From Paramuribaculum sp. (GTDB lineage: Bacteria > Bacteroidota > Bacteroidia > Bacteroidales > Muribaculaceae), in assembly GCA_029051835.1 (NCBI GenBank), contig JAIDKJ010000226.1:1-7369 (forward strand): a stretch of 7,369 nucleotides of DNA, given 5' to 3'. The notes under the pieces are model-generated. The model did not search any database. It worked only from the letters and a program-made list of their open reading frames with translations, and was not told where the DNA came from. Shown one piece after another: positions 1 to 5,788 of the stretch; within the stretch, counting starts at the first letter, position 1, and each line of letters begins with the position of its first letter. Position numbers and translations under genes: made by a program.

Positions 1-21
1 GCGACCATCACCCCACCAAGC

Positions 22-108
22 CGCCCCAAAGGGCGTCATGGCGGGGTTTACAAAAGTCGGTGGTCTACGACCACCCCCAAAAACGTAGGGATGCTCCACG
101 GAGCATCC
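22..108. repeat. Cluster of three small palindromes, REP/BIME-like candidate
   Basis: Three perfect palindromes follow one another. The first has a 5-bp stem (22-26 with 31-35) and loop CAAA. The second has a 7-bp stem, GGTGGTC/GACCACC (59-65 with 69-75), and loop TAC. The third has an 8-bp stem, GGATGCTC/GAGCATCC (89-96 with 101-108), and loop CACG. The third is directly preceded by GTAG (85-88), the tetranucleotide that marks REP elements mobilised by RAYT (TnpA-REP) transposases. The second carries GTAG in its loop on the minus strand. No transposase is present here. The arrangement suggests a non-autonomous intergenic repeat, but multiple genomic copies would be needed to prove it. Alternatively these are old terminator hairpins, since T-rich stretches follow two of them on the minus strand. 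Confidence 0.45.
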
Positions 109-139
109 GAAGGAGGAGAGAGAGCCAGTCAGCAGGGAG

Positions 140-184
140 ATCGGAGGGATCAGAGTAATCGGAGTAATCGGAGGGATCGGAAAA
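140..184. repeat. 9-nt tandem repeat, five units
   Basis: Five consecutive 9-nt units are visible: ATCGGAGGG, ATCAGAGTA, ATCGGAGTA, ATCGGAGGG and ATCGGAAAA. The array is purine-rich on the plus strand and so pyrimidine-rich in the der transcription sense. It lies just past the der terminator, within a wider GA-rich stretch from about 108. No reading frame of interest crosses it. It resembles a minisatellite that could vary in copy number between strains. Confidence 0.75.
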
Positions 185-233
185 GCGGAGCTGTCGGGAA
201 CTGCCGCAGGGGCTAAAAAGCAGAGCTATCGGA
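181..233. repeat. Imperfect direct duplication overlapping the terminator arm
   Basis: Bases 181-198 and 216-233 match at 15 of 18 positions with a 35-nt offset. All three differences are G in the left copy and A in the right copy. The right copy includes most of one arm of the der terminator hairpin. The left copy forms no comparable hairpin. This suggests local duplication, with one copy becoming or derived from the terminator stem. Confidence 0.55.
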
Positions 234-268
234 GTTGCGGACAGTGTCCGGAAACTCCGATAGCTCTG
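215..268 (-). terminator. Rho-independent terminator of the der operon
   Basis: Bases 221-236 pair perfectly with 253-268 (16 bp). After a small internal loop (G against GA), 238-242 pairs with 246-250 around loop AGT. Read on the minus strand, the hairpin ends about 67 nt past the der stop and is followed at once by CTTTTTAG (the T-run pairs with A215-A219). No T-run follows on the plus strand, so the terminator is directional. A second small palindrome (279-285 with 287-293) lies between der and this hairpin. Confidence 0.88.
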
Positions 269-334
269 ATGATTCTGATAGCTGAATCAGCTAATATAGC
301 TGTAATCGCTACGGCAGCTAAGATGGAAGCGGGG

Positions 335-1654
335 TTACTTTTCGCGCATGTATACGTTGATGGGGGTGCCGGAGAAGTCCCAGTTTTCGCGTATCTTGTT
401 TTCGAGATAGCGGCGGTAGGGTTCCTTGACCCACTGCGGGAGATTGCAGAAGAATATGAATGTGGGTATCTGCGCTCCCTTGAGCATGGTGACGTATTTT
501 ATCTTCACGTATTTGCCTTTGTTGGCGGGCGGCGGATAGGCGGCGATGGCCTCAAGCATGACGGTGTTGAGCTGCGATGTGGGCACCACGCGGCGGCGGT
601 TGCCATAGACCTCTACAGCCGTTTCGAGCACCTTGTAGATGCGCTGCTTGGTGAGGGCGGAGGTGAAGAGTATGGGGAAGTCGGTGAATGGTGCGAAGCG
701 CTCGCGGATCGTGTCCTCGAAGTGGCGTATGGCCTGAGGCGATTTATCGGCCACGAGGTCCCATTTATTGACACACACCACGAGTCCCTTGCGGTTGCGC
801 TGTATGAGCGAGAATATGCTGACGTCCTGCGCCTCGATGCCACGGGTGGCGTCGATCATGAGTATGCACACGTCGGATGCCTCGATGGAGCGGATGGAGC
901 GGATGACCGAGTAGTATTCGATATCTTCCTGGACCTTGTTTTTCTTGCGGATTCCGGCTGTGTCGACGAGATAGAAGTCGAAGCCGAACTTGTTGTAGCG
1001 GGTGTAGATGCTGTCGCGCGTGGTGCCGGCGATGTCGGTCACGATATGCCGGTCTTCGCCGATAAATGCGTTGATGATCGACGATTTTCCGGCGTTGGGG
1101 CGTCCGACGATGGCGAATTTGGGTATGTCGTCGAGCTTATCCTCTTCGTCGGCCGGCTTTTCGGGCAGTTTCTTGACCACTTCGTCGAGGAGGTCGCCGG
1201 TGCCGAATCCGCTGACGGCCGACACGGGATAGGGGTCGCCCAGTCCGAGGGAATAGAATTCGGCCACGTTGTAGAGCCAGTCGTTGGAGTCGACCTTGTT
1301 GGCCACGAGTATCACCGGCTTGCGGCTTTTGCGGAGTATCTCGGCCACATGGTCGTCGAGGTCGGTCACACCGTTCATGGCGTCGACCACAAACAGTATC
1401 TCGTCGGCCTGCTCAATGGCGAGCTCCACCTGCTTGTTGATCTCGCTCTCAAACACGTCGTCGCTGTTGACCACCCATCCACCGGTGTCGACGATCGAGA
1501 ATTCCTTGCCGTTCCAGTCGACGCGTCCATACTGACGGTCGCGCGTGGTGCCGGCTGTCTCGTCGACGATGGCTGTGCGGCTCTGCGTCAGACGGTTGAA
1601 AAGAGTGGATTTACCCACGTTGGGGCGTCCCACTATAGCTATCATTTGTCCCAT
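335..1654 (-). CDS. der: Ribosome biogenesis GTPase Der (EngA)
   Basis: Der is an essential tandem-domain GTPase that binds the 50S subunit and promotes its late assembly. The 439-residue product is the usual family length. GTPase domain 1 shows GRPNVGKS (9-16), DTGG (56-59) and NKVD (119-122). An acidic linker follows near 165-176. Domain 2 shows GRPNAGKS (184-191), DTAG (231-234), NKWD (296-299) and TSA (331-333). The KH-like domain runs from about 355 to the end. All nucleotide-binding motifs are intact. The ATG at 1654 places the first P-loop at residue 9, as expected; the ATG three codons later is a less likely alternative. It is the last gene of the minus-strand cluster, 88 nt after era, with its own promoter-like site in that gap and a strong terminator downstream. 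Confidence 0.98.
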   Translation of the reverse strand: MGQMIAIVGRPNVGKSTLFNRLTQSRTAIVDETAGTTRDRQYGRVDWNGKEFSIVDTGGWVVNSDDVFESEINKQVELAIEQADEILFVVDAMNGVTDLDDHVAEILRKSRKPVILVANKVDSNDWLYNVAEFYSLGLGDPYPVSAVSGFGTGDLLDEVVKKLPEKPADEEDKLDDIPKFAIVGRPNAGKSSIINAFIGEDRHIVTDIAGTTRDSIYTRYNKFGFDFYLVDTAGIRKKNKVQEDIEYYSVIRSIRSIEASDVCILMIDATRGIEAQDVSIFSLIQRNRKGLVVCVNKWDLVADKSPQAIRHFEDTIRERFAPFTDFPILFTSALTKQRIYKVLETAVEVYGNRRRVVPTSQLNTVMLEAIAAYPPPANKGKYVKIKYVTMLKGAQIPTFIFFCNLPQWVKEPYRRYLENKIRENWDFSGTPINVYMREK

Positions 1655-1685
1655 AGATGTGTGTGGGGTATTTGGTTTGCGTTTA

Positions 1686-1717
1686 CAAAGTTAGCATTTT
1701 GGCTCCGTGTCTGCAAA
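1686..1717 (-). promoter_or_regulatory. Promoter of der, Bacteroidota type
   Basis: On the minus strand TTTG (1714-1717) is followed by a 20-nt spacer and TAACTTTG (1686-1693). This matches the Bacteroidota -33/-7 consensus fully. Transcription would start near 1679, leaving a leader of about 25 nt before the der ATG. It implies der can be expressed independently of the upstream genes. Confidence 0.8.
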
Positions 1718-1742
1718 TCTCGCGCCGGGGGCGGGGTCGGCG

Positions 1743-2636
1743 TCATTCGATGTAACCGAAGGAGCGGAGCTTGTTCTCGCGGTTGCGCCAGTTTGACTCC
1801 ACCTTGACAAACAGCTCGAGGTAGACGCGCTTGTCGAAGAAGGCCTCGATGTCCTTGCGGGCGTCGGTGCCTACCTTTTTGAGCTTCGTGCCGCCCTTGC
1901 CGATGAGGATTCCCTTCTGGGAATCGCGCTCCACGTAGATGACGGCCATGATGTGGATGGCGCCCTCTTTCTCGTCGAACTTCTCGACGATGACCTCTGT
2001 GGAGTATGGCACCTCCTTGTCGTAGTTGAGCAGAATCTTCTCGCGGATGATCTCGGTGACGAAGAAGCGGGCGGGCTTGTCGGTCAGCGCGTCCTTGCCG
2101 AAATAGGGCTGCGACTCCGGGAGGAGAGCCACGATGCGCGCCATGAGGTTGTCGACGTTGAAATGCTCCTTGGCGCTTGTGGGAAACACCTCGGCGTTGG
2201 GGAGCAGCTCCTTCCAGCGGGCCACCTTGGCTTCCAGATCGGCCTGGCTGCCAAGGAGGTCGATCTTGTTGATCACCAGCAGCACCGGCACCTCCTCGCG
2301 GGCCACCTTGGCGAGGAATTCGGCATTTTTAGTCGGATCCTCCACCACGTCGGTGACGTAGAGCAGTATGTCGGCGTCGGTCAGCGCTCCTTCGGAAAAG
2401 CCGAGCATACTCTCCTGCAGCTTGTATTTGGGCGAGAGCACTCCGGGAGTATCGGAGAATACTATCTGGTATTCGGGTGTGTTGACGATGCCCATTATGC
2501 GGTGGCGGGTGGTCTGGGCCTTGGATGTGATGATGCTCACACGCTCGCCTACGAGGTCGTTCATCAGTGTCGACTTGCCGACATTGGGGTTGCCGACGAT
2601 ATTGACGAAGCCGGCCCGGTGTTTGTTGTCTGACAT
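1743..2636 (-). CDS. era: GTPase Era
   Basis: Era is a membrane-associated GTPase with a KH RNA-binding domain. It binds the 3' end of 16S rRNA and checks 30S subunit maturation. The 297-residue product is of normal length. Visible motifs are GNPNVGKS (15-22, G1), DTPG (62-65, G3), NKID (123-126, G4) and TSAK (153-156, G5). The C-terminal KH domain has its GKGG loop at 246-249, and the typical Era ending rich in WRN, KLRSFGY is present. The ATG at 2636 puts the P-loop at the standard distance and is well supported. It lies 103 nt after fabH and 88 nt before der. A partial promoter within a palindrome precedes it. Confidence 0.98.
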   Translation of the reverse strand: MSDNKHRAGFVNIVGNPNVGKSTLMNDLVGERVSIITSKAQTTRHRIMGIVNTPEYQIVFSDTPGVLSPKYKLQESMLGFSEGALTDADILLYVTDVVEDPTKNAEFLAKVAREEVPVLLVINKIDLLGSQADLEAKVARWKELLPNAEVFPTSAKEHFNVDNLMARIVALLPESQPYFGKDALTDKPARFFVTEIIREKILLNYDKEVPYSTEVIVEKFDEKEGAIHIMAVIYVERDSQKGILIGKGGTKLKKVGTDARKDIEAFFDKRVYLELFVKVESNWRNRENKLRSFGYIE

Positions 2637-2670
2637 AAAATGCTTGAATTTCGGTTACTACCATTTACAA

Positions 2671-2700
2671 CAAAGATAGCACCCCAAAAGATGCTATCTT
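2671..2700 (-). promoter_or_regulatory. Palindrome overlapping a candidate era -7 element
   Basis: A perfect 9-bp inverted repeat (2673-2681 with 2692-2700, 10-nt loop) lies 37-64 nt upstream of the era start. Its era-proximal arm includes most of TATCTTTG on the minus strand (2671-2678), which matches the Bacteroidota -7 consensus. No TTTG occurs at the usual 19-21 nt spacing, so the promoter is incomplete. It could be a weak promoter with an operator, or an RNA hairpin in the fabH-era spacer. No T-run follows the hairpin, so it is a poor terminator. Confidence 0.4.
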
Positions 2701-2739
2701 CGTGTTAAAAATCAGCTGTCGGGAATGGGTTGACGTTAC

Positions 2740-3723
2740 TCAAAGGTCCCAGATCAGATACATGGCGCCCCATGTGAATCCGGCTCCGAAAGCTGTCAGT
2801 ATGATCTTGTCGCCCTTCTTGAGGCGGTCCTTGTACTCGTCGAGGCAGAGGGGGATGGATGCAGCCGATGTGTTGCCGTAGTGCTCGATGTTGACAAGCA
2901 CCTTTTCGGGAGCTATGCCCGCGCGCGACGAAACGGCCTCGATGATGCGCAGGTTGGCCTGATGAGGCACGAGCCAGTCCACATCGTCCATAGTCAGGTT
3001 GTTGCGCTGAGCCACGTCCATGCTCGATGTGAGCATGTCGGTCACGGCGTGCTTGTAGACGTAGCGGCCATCCTGCTGGAGGAAGTTCTGGCCGGCGTCG
3101 ACAGTTTCGTGTGTGGTGGGGAGCACCGATCCGCCGGCAGGCATGATCAGATGATCGCGGCCTTCACCGTCGACATGGAACACGGCGTCGATCACGCCCG
3201 TACGCTCCTCGGTCGGCTCTACCAGCACGGCTGCCGCTCCGTCGCCGAAGAGGGCGCAGGTGCTGCGGTCCTGATAGTTGACCATCGACGACATTTTCTC
3301 GGCAGCCACTACGATCACTTTCTTGCGAAGACCCGAGCGGACGTAGGCCGCAGCGTCTTCAAGCGCCACGAGAAATCCGGCGCAGGCGGCCTGGATGTCG
3401 TAGGCATAGCAGTTGGGGAGCTTGGCCTCGTGGACGATCACCGAACCCGTGGAGGGGAAGCGGTAGTCGGGGTTGGAGGTGGCGCAGATAAGCAGCTCGA
3501 TCTCTTCGGGTTTTGTGCCGGTAGATTCGAGAAGCTTCTCCACAGCCTTGGCGCCCATATAGGACGATCCGGCGCCCTCCTGCTTGAGGATGCGGCGCTG
3601 CTTGATGCCTACACGGGTCGTGATCCACTCGTCGTTGGTGTCAACCATCTTCGAGAGCATCTCGTTGTCGAGTATGTCGTCGGGAACGTAAGAAGCGATT
3701 CCCGAGATGCGAGCGTAAAGCAT
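2740..3723 (-). CDS. fabH: 3-oxoacyl-ACP synthase III (FabH, KAS III)
   Basis: FabH condenses an acyl-CoA primer with malonyl-ACP, the first step of type II fatty acid elongation in the cytoplasm. From the chosen ATG the product has 327 residues, close to the family norm. The catalytic triad is visible: Cys114 in QAACAGF, His254 in PHQAN and Asn284 in HYGNTSAAS. The C-terminal GAGFTWGA motif is also present. The frame extends upstream to a GTG at 3780, adding 19 residues, but family members begin close to the ARISGIASYVP segment, so the ATG at 3723 is preferred. The gene lies 152 nt after rpmF and 103 nt before era. The rpmF-fabH spacer contains only short GC-rich palindromes (for example 3819-3831) and no clear promoter, so co-transcription from upstream is likely. 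No plsX lies between rpmF and fabH, unlike the E. coli order. Confidence 0.97.
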   Translation of the reverse strand: MLYARISGIASYVPDDILDNEMLSKMVDTNDEWITTRVGIKQRRILKQEGAGSSYMGAKAVEKLLESTGTKPEEIELLICATSNPDYRFPSTGSVIVHEAKLPNCYAYDIQAACAGFLVALEDAAAYVRSGLRKKVIVVAAEKMSSMVNYQDRSTCALFGDGAAAVLVEPTEERTGVIDAVFHVDGEGRDHLIMPAGGSVLPTTHETVDAGQNFLQQDGRYVYKHAVTDMLTSSMDVAQRNNLTMDDVDWLVPHQANLRIIEAVSSRAGIAPEKVLVNIEHYGNTSAASIPLCLDEYKDRLKKGDKIILTAFGAGFTWGAMYLIWDL

Positions 3724-3875
3724 GTTCTGTATAGTTTGAGAGTTTTGGCTTCTAAAAAGAATCTCCCAAATGGCCGACACCGTGGCACGGCTCTTTCAGG
3801 AGATGTGATGATTTCCGACCGGGCGGCCCGGCGATAATGTCGGCCGCTCCGCATTCAGTCGGCTACGGCTTCGCC

Positions 3876-4061
3876 TCAGAGGGCAGCCTTGGGCTCGATG
3901 GCGAGCTTGCCGCGGTAGTAACCGCATTCGCCGCACACGGTGTGGTACACGTGCCATGCGCCGCAGTTGGGGCAGAGTGCCAGAGTGGGGGCCACGGCCT
4001 TGTCGTGGGTTCTACGCTTAGCTGTGCGGGTCTTCGATTGTTTGCGTTTAGGATGTGCCAT
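3876..4061 (-). CDS. rpmF: 50S ribosomal protein L32
   Basis: L32 is a small structural protein of the large ribosomal subunit. The 61-residue product starts MAHPKRKQSKTRT, a basic N-terminus typical of the family. A zinc-ribbon follows, with Cys30, Cys33, Cys43 and Cys46, so this is the zinc-binding (C+) form. The ATG is well supported by length and N-terminal similarity to the family. The leader is A-rich without a Shine-Dalgarno sequence and carries two near-identical 10-nt blocks (4071-4090). It lies 80 nt downstream of DUF177, with no promoter consensus between them, so the two are probably co-transcribed. Confidence 0.98.
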   Translation of the reverse strand: MAHPKRKQSKTRTAKRRTHDKAVAPTLALCPNCGAWHVYHTVCGECGYYRGKLAIEPKAAL

Positions 4062-4141
4062 TTCTTTCTATGTTTATTCTGTTTTATTCTTTTACGTATA
4101 TTTCGTTGTCGCGGTTTATGCCTCTGTAGTCGCGTATCGGG

Positions 4142-4765
4142 TCATTCGTCGGCCGATGTCTGAGCGGCATCGCCTTCGGCGGCAAGCTTGCGCAGTGCGT
4201 CCCACCGCGGATCGGCGGGCTGTTCGGACAGAGCCGCTCCGGCGTCGATCGAATCGATCTCCTCGATCAGGCTCTCCTCAAGCTCGGTGTCCTCGTCGGA
4301 GGCTCCCCGCTCGGTGGCGCGGTGTTTTTTGAGCATCGCGCTCATCTGGCGGTTGCACTTGCCCATGGGGTGGACGTGCTTGATGGGTATCGAGAGCACC
4401 ACCGTGTCGTAGATCATGTAGGCGGTGTTGAGGTAATTGTCGGCCTCGGGTATCACCAGCAGATCGTCCGACTCGTCGTTGTACTCGTCGCCATATCTGA
4501 CGCTGATGTGGTAGGTCGTGTCGATCGGCATTTCGAGATCGTCAAGACAACGGTCGCAGATGAGCGTCACCACTCCCTCGATATTGAATGTGAGGTCGTA
4601 GAGATCTGACTTGTGCACCACCGTGAGCTTCACCAGCAGATCGGCGTTGTGCACATCCTCGCTCTCCATGTTCTTGAAGAACACCTTGTCGAGATGATAC
4701 TCATACTCGTGAGTGCCTTCCGGCAGACTCTTGAGCGGCAGCTTGTAATCGGTAAACTTTCCCAC
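4142..4765 (-). CDS. DUF177 / YceD family protein
   Basis: YceD (DUF177) proteins are widely linked to rpmF. They have been associated with 23S rRNA accumulation and L32 expression, although the exact mechanism is not settled as far as I know. From the GTG start the product is 207 residues. It shows the family core CDRCL (Cys70, Cys73), a later GKCN (Cys137) that may complete a metal site, an acidic low-complexity segment (about 157-172), and the hallmark DPRWDALRKL at 185-194. The frame is open further to a TTG at 4813, but that codon is part of the promoter -7 element and cannot be translated from it. GTG at 4765 begins the GKFTDYKLPLKSL segment expected at the family N-terminus. There is no in-frame ATG nearby. 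Confidence 0.93.
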   Translation of the reverse strand: MGKFTDYKLPLKSLPEGTHEYEYHLDKVFFKNMESEDVHNADLLVKLTVVHKSDLYDLTFNIEGVVTLICDRCLDDLEMPIDTTYHISVRYGDEYNDESDDLLVIPEADNYLNTAYMIYDTVVLSIPIKHVHPMGKCNRQMSAMLKKHRATERGASDEDTELEESLIEEIDSIDAGAALSEQPADPRWDALRKLAAEGDAAQTSADE

Positions 4766-4810
4766 GTCAGGATTTGTTTTGATGCGCGGCTTCCGGCATG
4801 AAAGCCGATG

Positions 4811-4841
4811 CAAAGATAACTATTATCTTGCTAACACCAAA
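4811..4841 (-). promoter_or_regulatory. Promoter of the DUF177-rpmF-fabH cluster
   Basis: On the minus strand TTTG (4838-4841), a 19-nt spacer and TATCTTTG (4811-4818) match the Bacteroidota consensus exactly. A run of eight A residues (4842-4849) lies directly upstream and may act as an UP-like element. Transcription would begin near 4804, giving a leader of about 39 nt before the GTG start. The site lies between the TPR gene stop and DUF177; no terminator is visible there, so read-through from the TPR gene remains possible. Confidence 0.85.
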
Positions 4842-4859
4842 TTTTTTTTGACTCCGGAT

Positions 4860-5546
4860 TCACTTGCCGGCCTCGGCCTGAAGCTCGGCGCGCTTGAGAT
4901 ATTTCTCCATTTCGATGCCGTTCTGCGCGCCATACATCGGATAGTACTTGATGATCTCGCGGTAGACGGCAGCCTCGGCGCTGTAGTTTTTCTGCTCGCG
5001 GAGCACTGTGGCCTTCTTCATCATGAAGTAGGGAGTGTAGAGCGGATTCTCGTCGGAGATCCTGATGGCCTTGTCGTAGCAGCCGATCGCCTCGCCGAGC
5101 TTGTCGAGATTCACGTAGCAGTCGCCCTGCAGGCTCTTGGCCGCAGCGCCGATCACGCTCTCCGTGGCGTCATACTTGTCCAGATACTTAGCGGCCTCCT
5201 CATACTTGCCCTCCTTGTAGAGCAGGATGGCGGCGTTGAGAGCGGCACGGTTGCCGGCTGAGTAGCCATAGTTGTCGGCCACCTGACGATACTGCTCCAG
5301 AGCTGTGGAATCGTTGCCGGTCGACAGCGTGATGTCGGCCTGACCCACGGCATTGTCGGCCGCAGCCATGCCCGGACGGCGGATGGCATAGATCCAGATC
5401 AGGATCGCACACACTACCACTCCTATGGCCAGAATCACCCACATGATGGTGCGCTGGCTGTTCTGCACTTTCTGTTCGAGGCCGGTCAGCGACTCGTTGA
5501 TGTCGTCGAGAGCTGTCCGCGTCTCATTTTCATTGTCCTTTGCCAT
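4860..5546 (-). CDS. Single-span membrane protein with TPR repeats (YfgM-like)
   Basis: The 228-residue product has a polar, acidic N-terminal segment (1-32), one hydrophobic membrane helix (about 33-55), then a soluble domain with about three TPR-like helix pairs (about 97-126, 134-167 and 170-203). This layout resembles YfgM-type ancillary proteins, which anchor by an N-terminal helix and use TPRs for protein contacts near the Sec machinery. That assignment is by architecture only. There is no signal-peptidase or lipobox motif. The frame extends 26 codons further upstream to 5624, but [10 protein letters not shown] at 5546 is the better start: the extra residues are arginine- and cysteine-rich and unlike the rest. 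The gene has its own promoter and is followed directly by the DUF177 promoter. The side of the membrane facing the TPR domain cannot be settled from the flanking charges. Confidence 0.88.
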   Translation of the reverse strand: MAKDNENETRTALDDINESLTGLEQKVQNSQRTIMWVILAIGVVVCAILIWIYAIRRPGMAAADNAVGQADITLSTGNDSTALEQYRQVADNYGYSAGNRAALNAAILLYKEGKYEEAAKYLDKYDATESVIGAAAKSLQGDCYVNLDKLGEAIGCYDKAIRISDENPLYTPYFMMKKATVLREQKNYSAEAAVYREIIKYYPMYGAQNGIEMEKYLKRAELQAEAGK

Positions 5547-5643
5547 TATTCTGTAATTCTGAATTAGCTTGTTGGTCAGTCGATCTGCCCGCCGGAGAGC
5601 GCCGCAGGGGCGGCATTCTGCCATATCGGCACATTTCGAGCCG

Positions 5644-5674
5644 CAAAGTTAATAATTTTTTTGCCTATATAAAA
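5644..5674 (-). promoter_or_regulatory. Promoter of the TPR gene
   Basis: TAACTTTG (5644-5651, minus strand) is a full -7 match. A TTTT (5671-5674) replaces TTTG at the -33 position with a 19-nt spacer. The start point would be near 5637, leaving a leader of about 90 nt that contains a small GC-rich hairpin (5601-5605 with 5610-5614). The site faces away from the tyrS promoter across an AT-rich segment. Confidence 0.7.
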
Positions 5675-5735
5675 GCTTTTCTGTCGCCTTTTTATTACCC
5701 GCCGCCAAAATCACGCCCTTCTCAAATAAAATCGC

Positions 5736-5743
5736 TAACTTTG
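5736..5743 (+). promoter_or_regulatory. -7 element of the tyrS promoter
   Basis: TAACTTTG at 5736-5743 matches the Bacteroidota -7 consensus and lies 45 nt before the tyrS ATG. I find no TTTG at the usual spacing upstream, so the -33 half is weak or absent. Transcription would start near 5750. Confidence 0.6.
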
Positions 5744-5788
5744 CAGATTGAAAACAATATCAGACAACAAAACAATCATAATAGATTT

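Noticed and set aside
1723..1742. GC-rich hairpin right after the era stop as a terminator
   Set aside because: The stem is only 5 bp with a 10-nt loop, and no T-run follows, so it is not a convincing terminator.
269..1807. Plus-strand open frame of 512 codons opposite der
   Set aside because: It mirrors der codon by codon and has no recognisable motif, while the minus strand encodes all Der GTPase motifs. It is an antisense artefact of the codon composition.
3724..3780. N-terminal extension of FabH from the GTG at 3780
   Set aside because: The extra 19 residues do not resemble the FabH N-terminus, whereas the ATG at 3723 begins at the expected place.
3780..3831. Short GC palindromes in the rpmF-fabH spacer as a terminator or attenuator
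   Set aside because: The stems are 4-5 bp and no T-run is attached; in GC-rich DNA these occur by chance.
2881..3837. Plus-strand open frame of 318 codons opposite fabH
   Set aside because: The composition is rich in H, V, G and D as in antisense frames, and fabH with its full catalytic triad occupies the other strand.
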